Source of the DNA: an uncultured Ruminococcus sp.
Lineage (GTDB): Bacteria; Bacillota; Clostridia; Oscillospirales; Ruminococcaceae
Assembly: GCA_900319195.1 (NCBI GenBank)
Contig: ONNL01000164.1
Coordinates: forward strand, 1-6,114
Direction: 5' to 3'
Length of the DNA stretch: 6,114 bases
Numbering within the stretch: the first letter of the stretch is position 1; each line of letters opens with the position of its first letter. The position numbers and the translations under genes are program-made. Below, one piece after another: positions 1 through 6,112 of this stretch. A model generated the notes under the pieces. That model did no database searches. It worked only from the letters and a program-made list of their open reading frames with translations, and had not been told where the DNA came from.

Positions 1-186
1 GAGTCACCCTCAAACTCCTTTCCTAAAACTTTAGTTTGAAATTTTAAAGGGATATAGCGCTTGTTAGTCATTTAAGACCACAAGTTTCTTAGCGCTATAT
101 CCCTTAAAAATTTGAAGCAAAGTCTTTGAAAGGGGGGCGGGGGAAAGCCTTCCTCAGAAAGCTTCCCCCGATAAAAACACGTATAG
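1..186 (+). repeat. Composite hairpin repeat element, copy A (left end cut by window edge)
   Basis: This is a non-coding element made of three successive inverted repeats. A small hairpin pairs 1-4 with 14-17. A long imperfect hairpin spans 15-135; its best part pairs 47-61 with 91-105 without a break, then continues outward through 39-45 with 107-113 and 28-32 with 119-123. A GC-rich hairpin lies at 138-170. A second copy lies at 3046-3245 in the same orientation. The two share the exact 17-mer CCTTTCCTAAAACTTTA (17-33 and 3066-3082), the following AATTTTA block, and the CGATAAAA end with weaker similarity to about 186. The apical stem sequences differ, yet both copies still fold. It ends five bases before the stop codon of the glycosidase gene. 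It could be a MITE-like mobile repeat or a structured RNA; no flanking ORF or target-site duplication is evident. Confidence 0.65.
138..170 (-). terminator. GC-rich hairpin behind the GH43 gene, possible terminator
   Basis: The arms CGGGGGAA (138-145) and TTCCCCCG (163-170) pair perfectly, and GC (147-148) pairs with GC (161-162) after a bulged A. The hairpin begins 20 bases past the stop codon of the minus-strand glycosidase gene, the right place for an intrinsic terminator. Against this, the minus strand continues with CCCCCC then TTT rather than a long T run, so termination strength is doubtful. The hairpin is also the last module of repeat copy A, so its role may be part of that element. 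Confidence 0.4.
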
Positions 187-190
187 TTTA

Positions 191-2953
191 TTATGCCTGT
201 GTGAGCGCTTTTCTCATGAGGCAGAGGTCGAAGATGTCGAGTTTATTATCGTTACAGAGGTCAGCCGCCTTCCAGTTTGCAAGGTAGGTATCGGGCACTG
301 CAAGCAGCCACTCCTGAACGAGTACGAGGTCAGCGATATTGAAAGCTCCGTCCATATTTACGTCGCATATCACTTCCTGAGTTATATTCTCGGCAGCGGG
401 CTCAAGAATGAACTTTTGTCCGTCGCCACCCCAAAATTCCCATTGGCAGATGTTAGCTCCGCTCTCTTTGCTTATCTCATACACGTCGGCACACCTCTTG
501 CCGCCCGAAACTGCTGTGAGCAGCGAATAAGTACCGTCCTTGTTGCACTGAACTGTGAACTTCTGAGATGCAGCGCCTGTGTAAGCGCTGAGTATGATGT
601 CCGCACCGTCCTCGGAGGAGGAATCCGCAACGTTGAGGGCATTTCCGTCGGCAGTCTGTATAGTATAAGTGCCGTCGCTCTGCTTTGTGAATGTCCATGT
701 TACAGCGTCGCCCTGAACAGCGCTGCCGCTGCTGCTTGTGATGTAGAGTTCACTGTTGAGATTCTTCACGGTATAAATTCCGCTTGTGACGGAGGGATAA
801 ACGGGAGCAATCTTCCAGAGCTGGCAGTCATATTCGTGATAAGCGTACTGGTTGATGTTTCCGCCGTTTTCAGTGGACCATTCAAACACGTCCAGACTGC
901 CGTTTCCGCCCGAGCACTTTGAAACGATACCGTAATAGCTGCCGCTCTTCACGAGCTTGAAGAGCTGATTGTCAGCACCCGTGTACTGCTGGAGCTCGAC
1001 GTTTATACCGTCGTTTGCACTGTTTTCTGCAACAGCCACACACTTGCCCTCGTCACCGAGGGACACGATACGGAAGTAGGTATCATCGACCGCGATAAGT
1101 CTCCACTGCTGAGCCCAGCTCTTGTTGAAATCCCACTGCTGAATGTTCGTGCCTGCGTCAAGCTTGCCTTCGGGGAGATCGAGCGAGAGACCGCTGTTCT
1201 TGTTTGTAATGAAGTAGTTCACTCCGCTGAGGAGGTCAGTGCCGCTGATTTTGAGAGCCTTGCTCTGCTCACCGATAGTATCGGGAGCCATGATGAGCTC
1301 TGCGTCGGAGTTGGTGTGATCGGAGAGGGAAGCTCTTTCGCTTCCCGCGAATGCCGTGTTCTTGGCACCCCAGATAGTCTGATTGTTGCTGCCGACTGCC
1401 GTGAAGGACATCACCTTTGTGCCCTTTTCGTTTTCAGCCGCTACGAAGAAGCCGTTGTACACCTGACCGCCTATTGTCAGGACAGCAGCGTCGCTGTCAG
1501 CAGCCTGTTCCCATTTACCTGTAACTGCGCCCGAAACGGTGTGGTCAGCGTTGAGCTTTATGCTCTGATAGCTGATAATGTTGCCGTCTGTAGCGTTGCC
1601 GTGATTGATGTATTCGTAGTCACCGACGATGTCAGCCTCGTCGTAGCCGCCCTCTGAGAAGTGATCTCCGCCGTATTCAAATGGTGTCACAACAGGCCAG
1701 CCGTCGCTGTTGAACTTCATCTCGTGGACTCTTACCTCATGGTATTCGCTTCCGTCGTCGAATCTTGCGTGGTAGAAGAGGTACCATTTTCCGTCATCGT
1801 CGCGGAGCACCGAGTTGTGACCGCAAGCCATATAAGCCGTGTTAAGAGAGCTGAACTTGTAGTTGCCCATGACCTTCAGACCGATAGTGTCAAGGCTTGT
1901 GCTTGAAGTGAGGACAGCCGCTCTTCCTGCCGCGTCTGTGAAGGGACCGAGAGGACTCTTGGAGCGTGAAACTCGCATATTATAGCCGCCTGTCGAGAAA
2001 AGTCCGCCGTAGGTCGTCCAAAGGTAGTAGTAGCCTGTGTCCTCATTGTATTCAATGAACGGACCCTCTCCCGACTTTCCGTAGCCGCCTGCTATCTTTG
2101 TACCGAAGTAGCTGTCAACCATTCTGCCGTCGGAGGTCGTGCTTGTTTTGGGGTGAATGCACTTGCCTGTGGACTGGTCTATCTCGAGCGAGAAGATACC
2201 GCCCGACCATGAGCCGTATGTCATGTACATCTTTCCGTCTGTGCCGTAGTAGATAGTGGGGTCGATGGCATTCGGGAAGAGCTGGTTGTTGAAGTTGTTG
2301 CCGTTGAACCAGCTGTTGTTCATTGTGACCTCACCCGAGGCGATGAGCTCGTCAACGTTGGTGGAGGTGTACTTCTTGTTTACGTTTTTGGTGCTGCTTG
2401 TAACATACTGGTCGTTCTTTGTGAAGCCCGAGTAGATCAGCGTGTCACCGAAGGTATACGGTCCCTCGATGTTTTTTGCCGTTGCAAAGCAAATTACCGA
2501 GCGGATATATGTTGACGAGGTGCAGAAGTACATGACGTATGCACCCGTTGTACCGTCTGAGTTTTTGAAGTTCGGGTTCCAGATAACGTCGGGAGCCCAT
2601 ACCGAGAAGCCGCCCTCGCAGTCCTCGAGGTTTTCACCGCACCACGCAAACGCCTTCTGGAGATTCTGTGAGAGGTTGCCGAATTCCACGTTGTTTGTCG
2701 TTGCATAGCCGTTTGTGAAGCGTGTCCAGTTCTGTAGGTCGGTAGTTTTTGCAGCGTCGATGTGCGAGCCGAAAACGTAGTATGTATTGCCGTTTTTGAC
2801 TATTGACGGGTCGTGGACAGATACACGAGCCTTGTTTGCTGCTGCGTCTGCTGTTATTCCCTCGTTTCTGAGCTGAGGTACGGTAGGATAGGTGTACGCT
2901 CCCACGAGCGTGACTGCGGCAACTATGCCGCATAATAGCCTTTTCAGTTTCAT
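191..2953 (-). CDS. Secreted cellulosomal GH43 arabinanase-like enzyme: GH43, GH43 C-terminal domain, two ricin-type trefoils, dockerin
   Basis: This 920-residue enzyme probably hydrolyses alpha-1,5-arabinan (or a related arabinose/xylose polymer) outside the cell, docked on a cellulosome scaffold. Seen: a Lys/Arg-rich start and hydrophobic core at 5-20 (signal peptide; cleavage uncertain, perhaps near Ala38); a GH43 five-blade propeller at about 44-425 with VHDPS (Asp48, general base), WAPD (119-122), NAIDPTIYY (Asp231, pKa modulator), GSWSGG (247-252), GEGPF (Glu296, general acid) and CGHN (His379, equivalent to the metal-site His of arabinanases); a beta domain at about 441-530 resembling the GH43 C-terminal domain of Bacillus subtilis Abn2; two beta-trefoils at about 575-716 and 724-852 with QQW/QKF-type repeats; and a dockerin at about 862-918. 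Loop 1 is canonical (Asp864, Asn866, Asp868, Asn872, Asp875); loop 2 has Cys900 at position 3. The ATG is set by AGGAGG seven bases upstream. It ends in tandem TAA TAA. Catalytic residue roles are from family knowledge; the exact substrate is inferred. Confidence 0.93.
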   Translation of the reverse strand: MKLKRLLCGIVAAVTLVGAYTYPTVPQLRNEGITADAAANKARVSVHDPSIVKNGNTYYVFGSHIDAAKTTDLQNWTRFTNGYATTNNVEFGNLSQNLQKAFAWCGENLEDCEGGFSVWAPDVIWNPNFKNSDGTTGAYVMYFCTSSTYIRSVICFATAKNIEGPYTFGDTLIYSGFTKNDQYVTSSTKNVNKKYTSTNVDELIASGEVTMNNSWFNGNNFNNQLFPNAIDPTIYYGTDGKMYMTYGSWSGGIFSLEIDQSTGKCIHPKTSTTSDGRMVDSYFGTKIAGGYGKSGEGPFIEYNEDTGYYYLWTTYGGLFSTGGYNMRVSRSKSPLGPFTDAAGRAAVLTSSTSLDTIGLKVMGNYKFSSLNTAYMACGHNSVLRDDDGKWYLFYHARFDDGSEYHEVRVHEMKFNSDGWPVVTPFEYGGDHFSEGGYDEADIVGDYEYINHGNATDGNIISYQSIKLNADHTVSGAVTGKWEQAADSDAAVLTIGGQVYNGFFVAAENEKGTKVMSFTAVGSNNQTIWGAKNTAFAGSERASLSDHTNSDAELIMAPDTIGEQSKALKISGTDLLSGVNYFITNKNSGLSLDLPEGKLDAGTNIQQWDFNKSWAQQWRLIAVDDTYFRIVSLGDEGKCVAVAENSANDGINVELQQYTGADNQLFKLVKSGSYYGIVSKCSGGNGSLDVFEWSTENGGNINQYAYHEYDCQLWKIAPVYPSVTSGIYTVKNLNSELYITSSSGSAVQGDAVTWTFTKQSDGTYTIQTADGNALNVADSSSEDGADIILSAYTGAASQKFTVQCNKDGTYSLLTAVSGGKRCADVYEISKESGANICQWEFWGGDGQKFILEPAAENITQEVICDVNMDGAFNIADLVLVQEWLLAVPDTYLANWKAADLCNDNKLDIFDLCLMRKALTQA

Positions 2954-2960
2954 CGCAATT

Positions 2961-2966
2961 CCTCCT
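2961..2966 (-). promoter_or_regulatory. Ribosome binding site of the GH43 gene
   Basis: The minus strand reads AGGAGG, seven bases before the ATG whose A is base 2953. It is a perfect anti-Shine-Dalgarno match and fixes the start that gives the protein its signal peptide. Confidence 0.92.
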
Positions 2967-3045
2967 AAAATATGTACTGCTTATTTAATGTACCCATTGT
3001 CAGCAAATTGTGTATACAGAAGTCCTTATGCGTACCTTTTGAGAC

Positions 3046-3245
3046 AAAGGGTTCTTCCCCGAACCCCTTTCCTAAAACTTTAAACTGGAATTTTATCCCT
3101 ATGGGGTACATTTTGATAAACTTTTTAGTAAGTCATAGGTACGGTATGCACCCTATAGGGATAAAATTCGAGCGTAAGGCTCAGCAATGGAGATAGGGAA
3201 ATGATCCTTGAACCAGAAGGATCTTCTTCGATAAAATATACATAG
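3046..3245 (+). repeat. Composite hairpin repeat element, copy B (complete)
   Basis: This copy has the same order of parts as copy A. The first hairpin pairs AAAGGGTTC (3046-3054) with GAACCC and TTT (3061-3070, one bulged C) around a six-base loop. The long hairpin has 20-base arms, 3088-3107 with 3150-3169, all paired with one G-T wobble (3103/3154) and a 42-base apical region. The third hairpin pairs GATCCTT (3203-3209) with AAGGATC (3217-3223), extended by GAA/TTC, and is followed by CGATAAAA. It lies about 90 bases ahead of the glycosidase start codon, so a transcript from the leftward promoter at 3450-3478 would carry its complement in the leader. Because the apical stem differs from copy A while pairing is kept, the fold seems to matter more than the sequence. 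Function is unknown. Confidence 0.65.
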
Positions 3246-3292
3246 AGCTTCTATACACGCAGTTCACACATAGTGATACCATTATATACGTA

Positions 3293-3443
3293 GAGCTGTG
3301 ATATTTCCGTGTCACAGCTCCGAGCATCATCTGACGCCCACCTTACTTAGTCGGACAGCAAGGAATTATTGATGCTTGCAGGCTGTCCGAATACAATGAC
3401 TGAACGGAAGTGAACTATTGTGCAGATATCCACTTCCTATCTT
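3293..3443 (-). ncRNA. Candidate structured leader or small RNA, three tandem hairpins
   Basis: Three perfect inverted repeats follow each other: GGAAGTG/CACTTCC (3406-3412 with 3431-3437), TCGGACAGC/GCTGTCCGA (3351-3359 with 3382-3390) and GAGCTGTGA/TCACAGCTC (3293-3301 with 3312-3320). A promoter-like pair at 3450-3478 points leftward with an expected start near 3443, so the first hairpin would begin about six bases into the RNA. Alternative pairings exist: CGAGCATCA (3321-3329) with TGATGCTTG (3370-3378), and AGTTCAC (3261-3267) with GTGAACT (3410-3416). Both would compete with the local hairpins, as in a regulatory leader. No ORF with a ribosome binding site is apparent, and I recognise no known riboswitch class. 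It may be the 5' part of the glycosidase leader, a separate small RNA, or only DNA palindromes acting as protein sites. The 3' end is not defined by any T-tract. Confidence 0.35.
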
Positions 3444-3449
3444 AATAAT

Positions 3450-3478
3450 AGTATACAATATTTAGAACGATAATTCAA
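3450..3478 (-). promoter_or_regulatory. Leftward sigma-A-type promoter, possibly for the GH43 gene
   Basis: On the minus strand TTGAAT (3478-3473) and TATACT (3455-3450) are 17 bases apart, with four and five of six consensus bases. The expected start is near 3443. This is the best leftward promoter I found in the divergent spacer; the 90 bases next to the glycosidase start show no equally good pair. If it drives that gene, the untranslated leader is about 490 nt. Confidence 0.5.
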
Positions 3479-3597
3479 TGATAATATATGTCCAAATACT
3501 GATGTTTTGATACATTATCATCTGCACATAAAAGCAATCGCTTCTGAAAGTTCGCTTATAAACAGCCCTTAAATCCCGATAATTGATGTGATAATAT
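3479..3597. promoter_or_regulatory. Repeated TGATAATAT half-sites, possible operators
   Basis: TGATAATAT occurs at 3479-3487, directly abutting the -35 of the leftward promoter, and again at 3589-3597, twelve bases before the -35 of the rightward promoter. An inverted version, ATTATCAT, lies at 3514-3521 and could pair with ATGATAAT at 3478-3485. Placement beside both divergent promoters fits binding sites for the AraC-type regulator, but AT-rich DNA produces such words easily, so this is a weak call. Confidence 0.2.
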
Positions 3598-3609
3598 GTT
3601 ATATGGGAC

Positions 3610-3638
3610 TTGACTAATATGACGAAATGTGCTATATT
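3610..3638 (+). promoter_or_regulatory. Promoter of the AraC/GGDEF-like regulator
   Basis: TTGACT (3610-3615) and TATATT (3633-3638) are 17 bases apart, with a TG two bases before the -10 (extended -10). The expected start near 3645 gives a leader of roughly 28 nt to the ATG at 3673. The TTG at 3610 is therefore a promoter element and not a start codon. Confidence 0.8.
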
Positions 3639-3661
3639 ACAGATAAGGGCTATCATCAGAC

Positions 3662-3666
3662 GGAGG
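3662..3666 (+). promoter_or_regulatory. Ribosome binding site deciding the regulator start
   Basis: GGAGG lies six bases before the ATG at 3673. It selects this start over the in-frame upstream TTG at 3610 and ATG at 3619, which have no comparable site and lie inside the promoter. Confidence 0.88.
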
Positions 3667-3672
3667 TGCGCA

Positions 3673-5871
3673 ATGGCAGAGAAAAAAATAGGTATCATAG
3701 TACCTCACATCGTTACAAATGTTGACAGGGAGCTTTTAAAGGGGGCATTCCGTGTACTTAAAGAATACGGCTGCGACCTTGTTATAATCACGGGAATCTC
3801 AAATTTCTCGGAGAATCTGGAAAATCAGAGCTTTATTTGCGGCAGGAACAATATCTTTGACATCATCAGATACGGCGATTTCGCAGGTTTTCTGTTTGCG
3901 GCAAGCTGGTTCACAAGTCGGGAGCTGAAGGACAGGATATACTCTTATCTGAACGAGAGGGAGCTGCCCTGCCTTGTCATCGAGGAGGAGAACAGCTTCT
4001 TTCCGTGCATTTTCCCCGAGGAGAGAAGCTGCGAGAGGGAACTGACAGATCATCTCATCAAGGCACACGGCTGCAAAAGGCTGTACTTCATTTCGGGAAC
4101 GGAACACGACCGAATTTCGCAGGAGAGGCTCGAGGGCTTCAAGCAGGGACTCGCGGACAACGGTATTGAATTTGACGAGAGCTGTGTTTTCTACGGCGAT
4201 TTCTGGAAGGAAAAGCCGTATGAGCTGGGCATAAGCATTGCTCGCGGCGAGGTCGAAAAGCCCGACGGTGTTGTCTGCGCGAGCGATACTATGGCGCTGT
4301 GCTTCATGGACGGTCTTACGCAGAACGGCATGAGAGTGCCCGAGGACGTGAGAGTTGTCGGTAATGACGGAAAAACCGAATGTTTACTTCATACTCCCAT
4401 GCTGACAACTGTATCGGGGAGGAATTACAGGCTCGGAGCAGAGGTTGCGAAAAGGCTGCTTGAAATGACAGGGGAAAAGGTCGGATCCGGCGCTGACATA
4501 CAGGAGCGTATCGACTTCCGCGGAAGCTGCGGCTGCGCCGATGTTTTCAAAAATATCCCCGAGGACGTGATGAATGAGCTTTGCAGGAACAACATCATGT
4601 ACAACGAGCGATATACCTCTATGGTGACGGATTTTATCGAGGAGGTCGTGAACCGAAAGGAGCTTGAGGAGCTCATGCTGCAAGTTGCAAGGTTCAGCTA
4701 TCGGCTCCCGAAATGGCAGGATATGGTGCTGTGTCTCTGCGAGGACTGGCACGTTGATTTTGCCGATATATCGGATTTCCGCAAATCAGGCTTCTCGGAC
4801 AGAATGCTCGCTGCACTTGCGAAAACCGACAGGCTCGGAGAGTGCTCGATATGCAGGGAATTTATTGACACGGCACAGCTGTTTCCGCAGGAGGTCTCCA
4901 CTCACGAGGCAAGGACTTGGCTTTTGACATCGCTTTTCAGCGGTGAGCAGATTTTCGGTTATATCGCTACAAGTTATGCTGACCCCGACGATATTTTTCT
5001 TGATGAGAGCTATTGTATGTGGTGCGACACTGTGAGCTATGGACTGCGCGATACACAGGCAAATATGTACGAGCATTATGTGCGTCATCAGATAAGCAAG
5101 CACGCGGATATTGACCCCGAAACCGGAATGCTGAGTATGAAAGGCTTCAGGACTCTGCTTTCCGAGCAGCTTGCCGAAAAAAAGAAATACATCATACAGG
5201 TAATAGCGGCAGAGGACGATATACAGGCGCATTCCGAGATAAACTATATTTCGATGCTGTCGGTAGCTGTACGTAGGTCGTCGGTGAAGGATGAAATATC
5301 AGCAAGATACGGGAAGAACTCGTTCGTGATAGGCTATCCCTGCGGTGAGGATATTTCAGAGCGGAGAATGATGTATCAGCGTCTTGACGAGATAGAAAAT
5401 GAGCTGCTGCAATATGAATCGGATAAGCTGCATTTTGAGCTCCCTAAGCTGACTACGGCGGCAACTATCATTTCGGACATTAATTCACTTGAAGATACGA
5501 TACATAAGGAGCTAAGTGATATAGTAGGAAATGCTAATCGTAAAGATGATTACAGCTCTCAGCTTATAGACATACGACGCAGGATAAGGAGAGCTCCCGA
5601 GAAGCAGTGGAGCGTTACTATGCTGTCGGATATGCTGCATATCAGCCGCACACATCTGCAAAGGATGTACAGCAAGGTGTTTGACATCAACTGCGGAGAG
5701 GATATAATTAATATACGTATCCAGAAGGCGAAGAGACTGCTGAAAAATACGAGTCTTCATATATCCGAGGTGGCTTATGAGTGCGGCTATGAGAATGTCA
5801 GCCATTTCATAAGGCAGTTTCACGACAAGGTGGGAGTTACAGCCACTGCCTATCGTAAAGATAATCGCTGA
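3673..5871 (+). CDS. LacI-type sensor, degenerate GGDEF and AraC HTH fusion regulator
   Basis: This is a 732-residue cytoplasmic transcription regulator with no signal peptide or membrane segment. Residues about 4-285 are a periplasmic-binding-protein-like fold as in LacI/GalR sensors (KIGIIVPHI start, ERLEGFKQGL, DGVVCASDTMAL, VPEDVRVVGNDG), but without the usual N-terminal LacI HTH; the segment closes with RGSCGC (283-288). Residues about 295-465 are an unassigned, partly helical region that may be GAF-like. Residues about 480-600 look like a GGDEF domain (DPETGMLSMKGF at 481-492), but the signature is RYGKNSF (545-551), so the catalytic Gly-Asp-Glu are lost and cyclase activity is unlikely. 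Residues about 630-730 are an AraC HTH pair (helices near 647-666 and 697-717, ending HFIRQFHDKVG). It is divergent from the GH43 gene and probably regulates it in response to a sugar ligand; target and ligand are inference. The ATG is chosen from GGAGG and the promoter position. Confidence 0.9.
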   Translation: MAEKKIGIIVPHIVTNVDRELLKGAFRVLKEYGCDLVIITGISNFSENLENQSFICGRNNIFDIIRYGDFAGFLFAASWFTSRELKDRIYSYLNERELPCLVIEEENSFFPCIFPEERSCERELTDHLIKAHGCKRLYFISGTEHDRISQERLEGFKQGLADNGIEFDESCVFYGDFWKEKPYELGISIARGEVEKPDGVVCASDTMALCFMDGLTQNGMRVPEDVRVVGNDGKTECLLHTPMLTTVSGRNYRLGAEVAKRLLEMTGEKVGSGADIQERIDFRGSCGCADVFKNIPEDVMNELCRNNIMYNERYTSMVTDFIEEVVNRKELEELMLQVARFSYRLPKWQDMVLCLCEDWHVDFADISDFRKSGFSDRMLAALAKTDRLGECSICREFIDTAQLFPQEVSTHEARTWLLTSLFSGEQIFGYIATSYADPDDIFLDESYCMWCDTVSYGLRDTQANMYEHYVRHQISKHADIDPETGMLSMKGFRTLLSEQLAEKKKYIIQVIAAEDDIQAHSEINYISMLSVAVRRSSVKDEISARYGKNSFVIGYPCGEDISERRMMYQRLDEIENELLQYESDKLHFELPKLTTAATIISDINSLEDTIHKELSDIVGNANRKDDYSSQLIDIRRRIRRAPEKQWSVTMLSDMLHISRTHLQRMYSKVFDINCGEDIINIRIQKAKRLLKNTSLHISEVAYECGYENVSHFIRQFHDKVGVTATAYRKDNR

Positions 5872-5974
5872 AAAAGTTGGTGAATATTATCTGCACTTCT
5901 GCAATATAATAGTAAGGGACAGCGGTGTCGAGTATAGCAATATAGTTAAAACAAAAAAATATTTGCAAAACCCG

Positions 5975-6003
5975 TTGACAATCCTGATATTATGTGATAT
6001 AAT
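5975..6003 (+). promoter_or_regulatory. Full-consensus promoter of the initiator tRNA gene
   Basis: TTGACA (5975-5980) and TATAAT (5998-6003) are perfect consensus elements with the ideal 17-base spacing, and TG at 5995-5996 forms an extended -10. The expected start near 6010 leaves a leader of about 25 nt before the mature tRNA end. The strength fits a stable-RNA gene. Confidence 0.93.
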
Positions 6004-6004
6004 A

Positions 6005-6033
6005 ATTAAGTCGTATGAATGGTATGACTTAAT
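6005..6033. repeat. Inverted repeat over the tRNA transcription start
   Basis: ATTAAGTCGTA (6005-6015) pairs with TATGACTTAAT (6023-6033): eleven base pairs with one G-T wobble and a seven-base loop. It begins one base after the -10 box and ends two bases before the tRNA. Since transcription should start near 6010, only part of the left arm would be in RNA, which favours a DNA-level role such as an operator; a leader hairpin guiding 5' processing is the alternative. Confidence 0.6.
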
Positions 6034-6035
6034 AT

Positions 6036-6112
<77 letters not shown>

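Noticed and set aside
416..922. A 168-codon open frame on the plus strand
   Set aside because: It lies wholly antisense to the trefoil region of the GH43 enzyme, whose domain content is clear; it shows no recognisable domain or ribosome binding site.
3281..3309. A second leftward promoter with TATAAT at 3286-3281
   Set aside because: The -10 is perfect, but no acceptable -35 lies 16-18 bases upstream; that interval is taken up by the GAGCTGTGA hairpin.
3324..3350. T-box-like word AAGGTGGG on the minus strand
   Set aside because: It does not match the conserved T-box antiterminator sequence, there is no specifier-loop architecture, and the downstream gene is a glycosidase.
3610..3672. In-frame upstream extension of the regulator from TTG (3610) or ATG (3619)
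   Set aside because: The TTG is the -35 box and the extension covers the -10 and the ribosome binding site; it has no ribosome binding site of its own and the encoded residues do not belong to the sensor fold.
3462..3698. A 78-codon hydrophobic open frame on the minus strand of the divergent spacer
   Set aside because: It overlaps both divergent promoters and the regulator start, has no good ribosome binding site, and its hydrophobic look follows from AT-rich codons.
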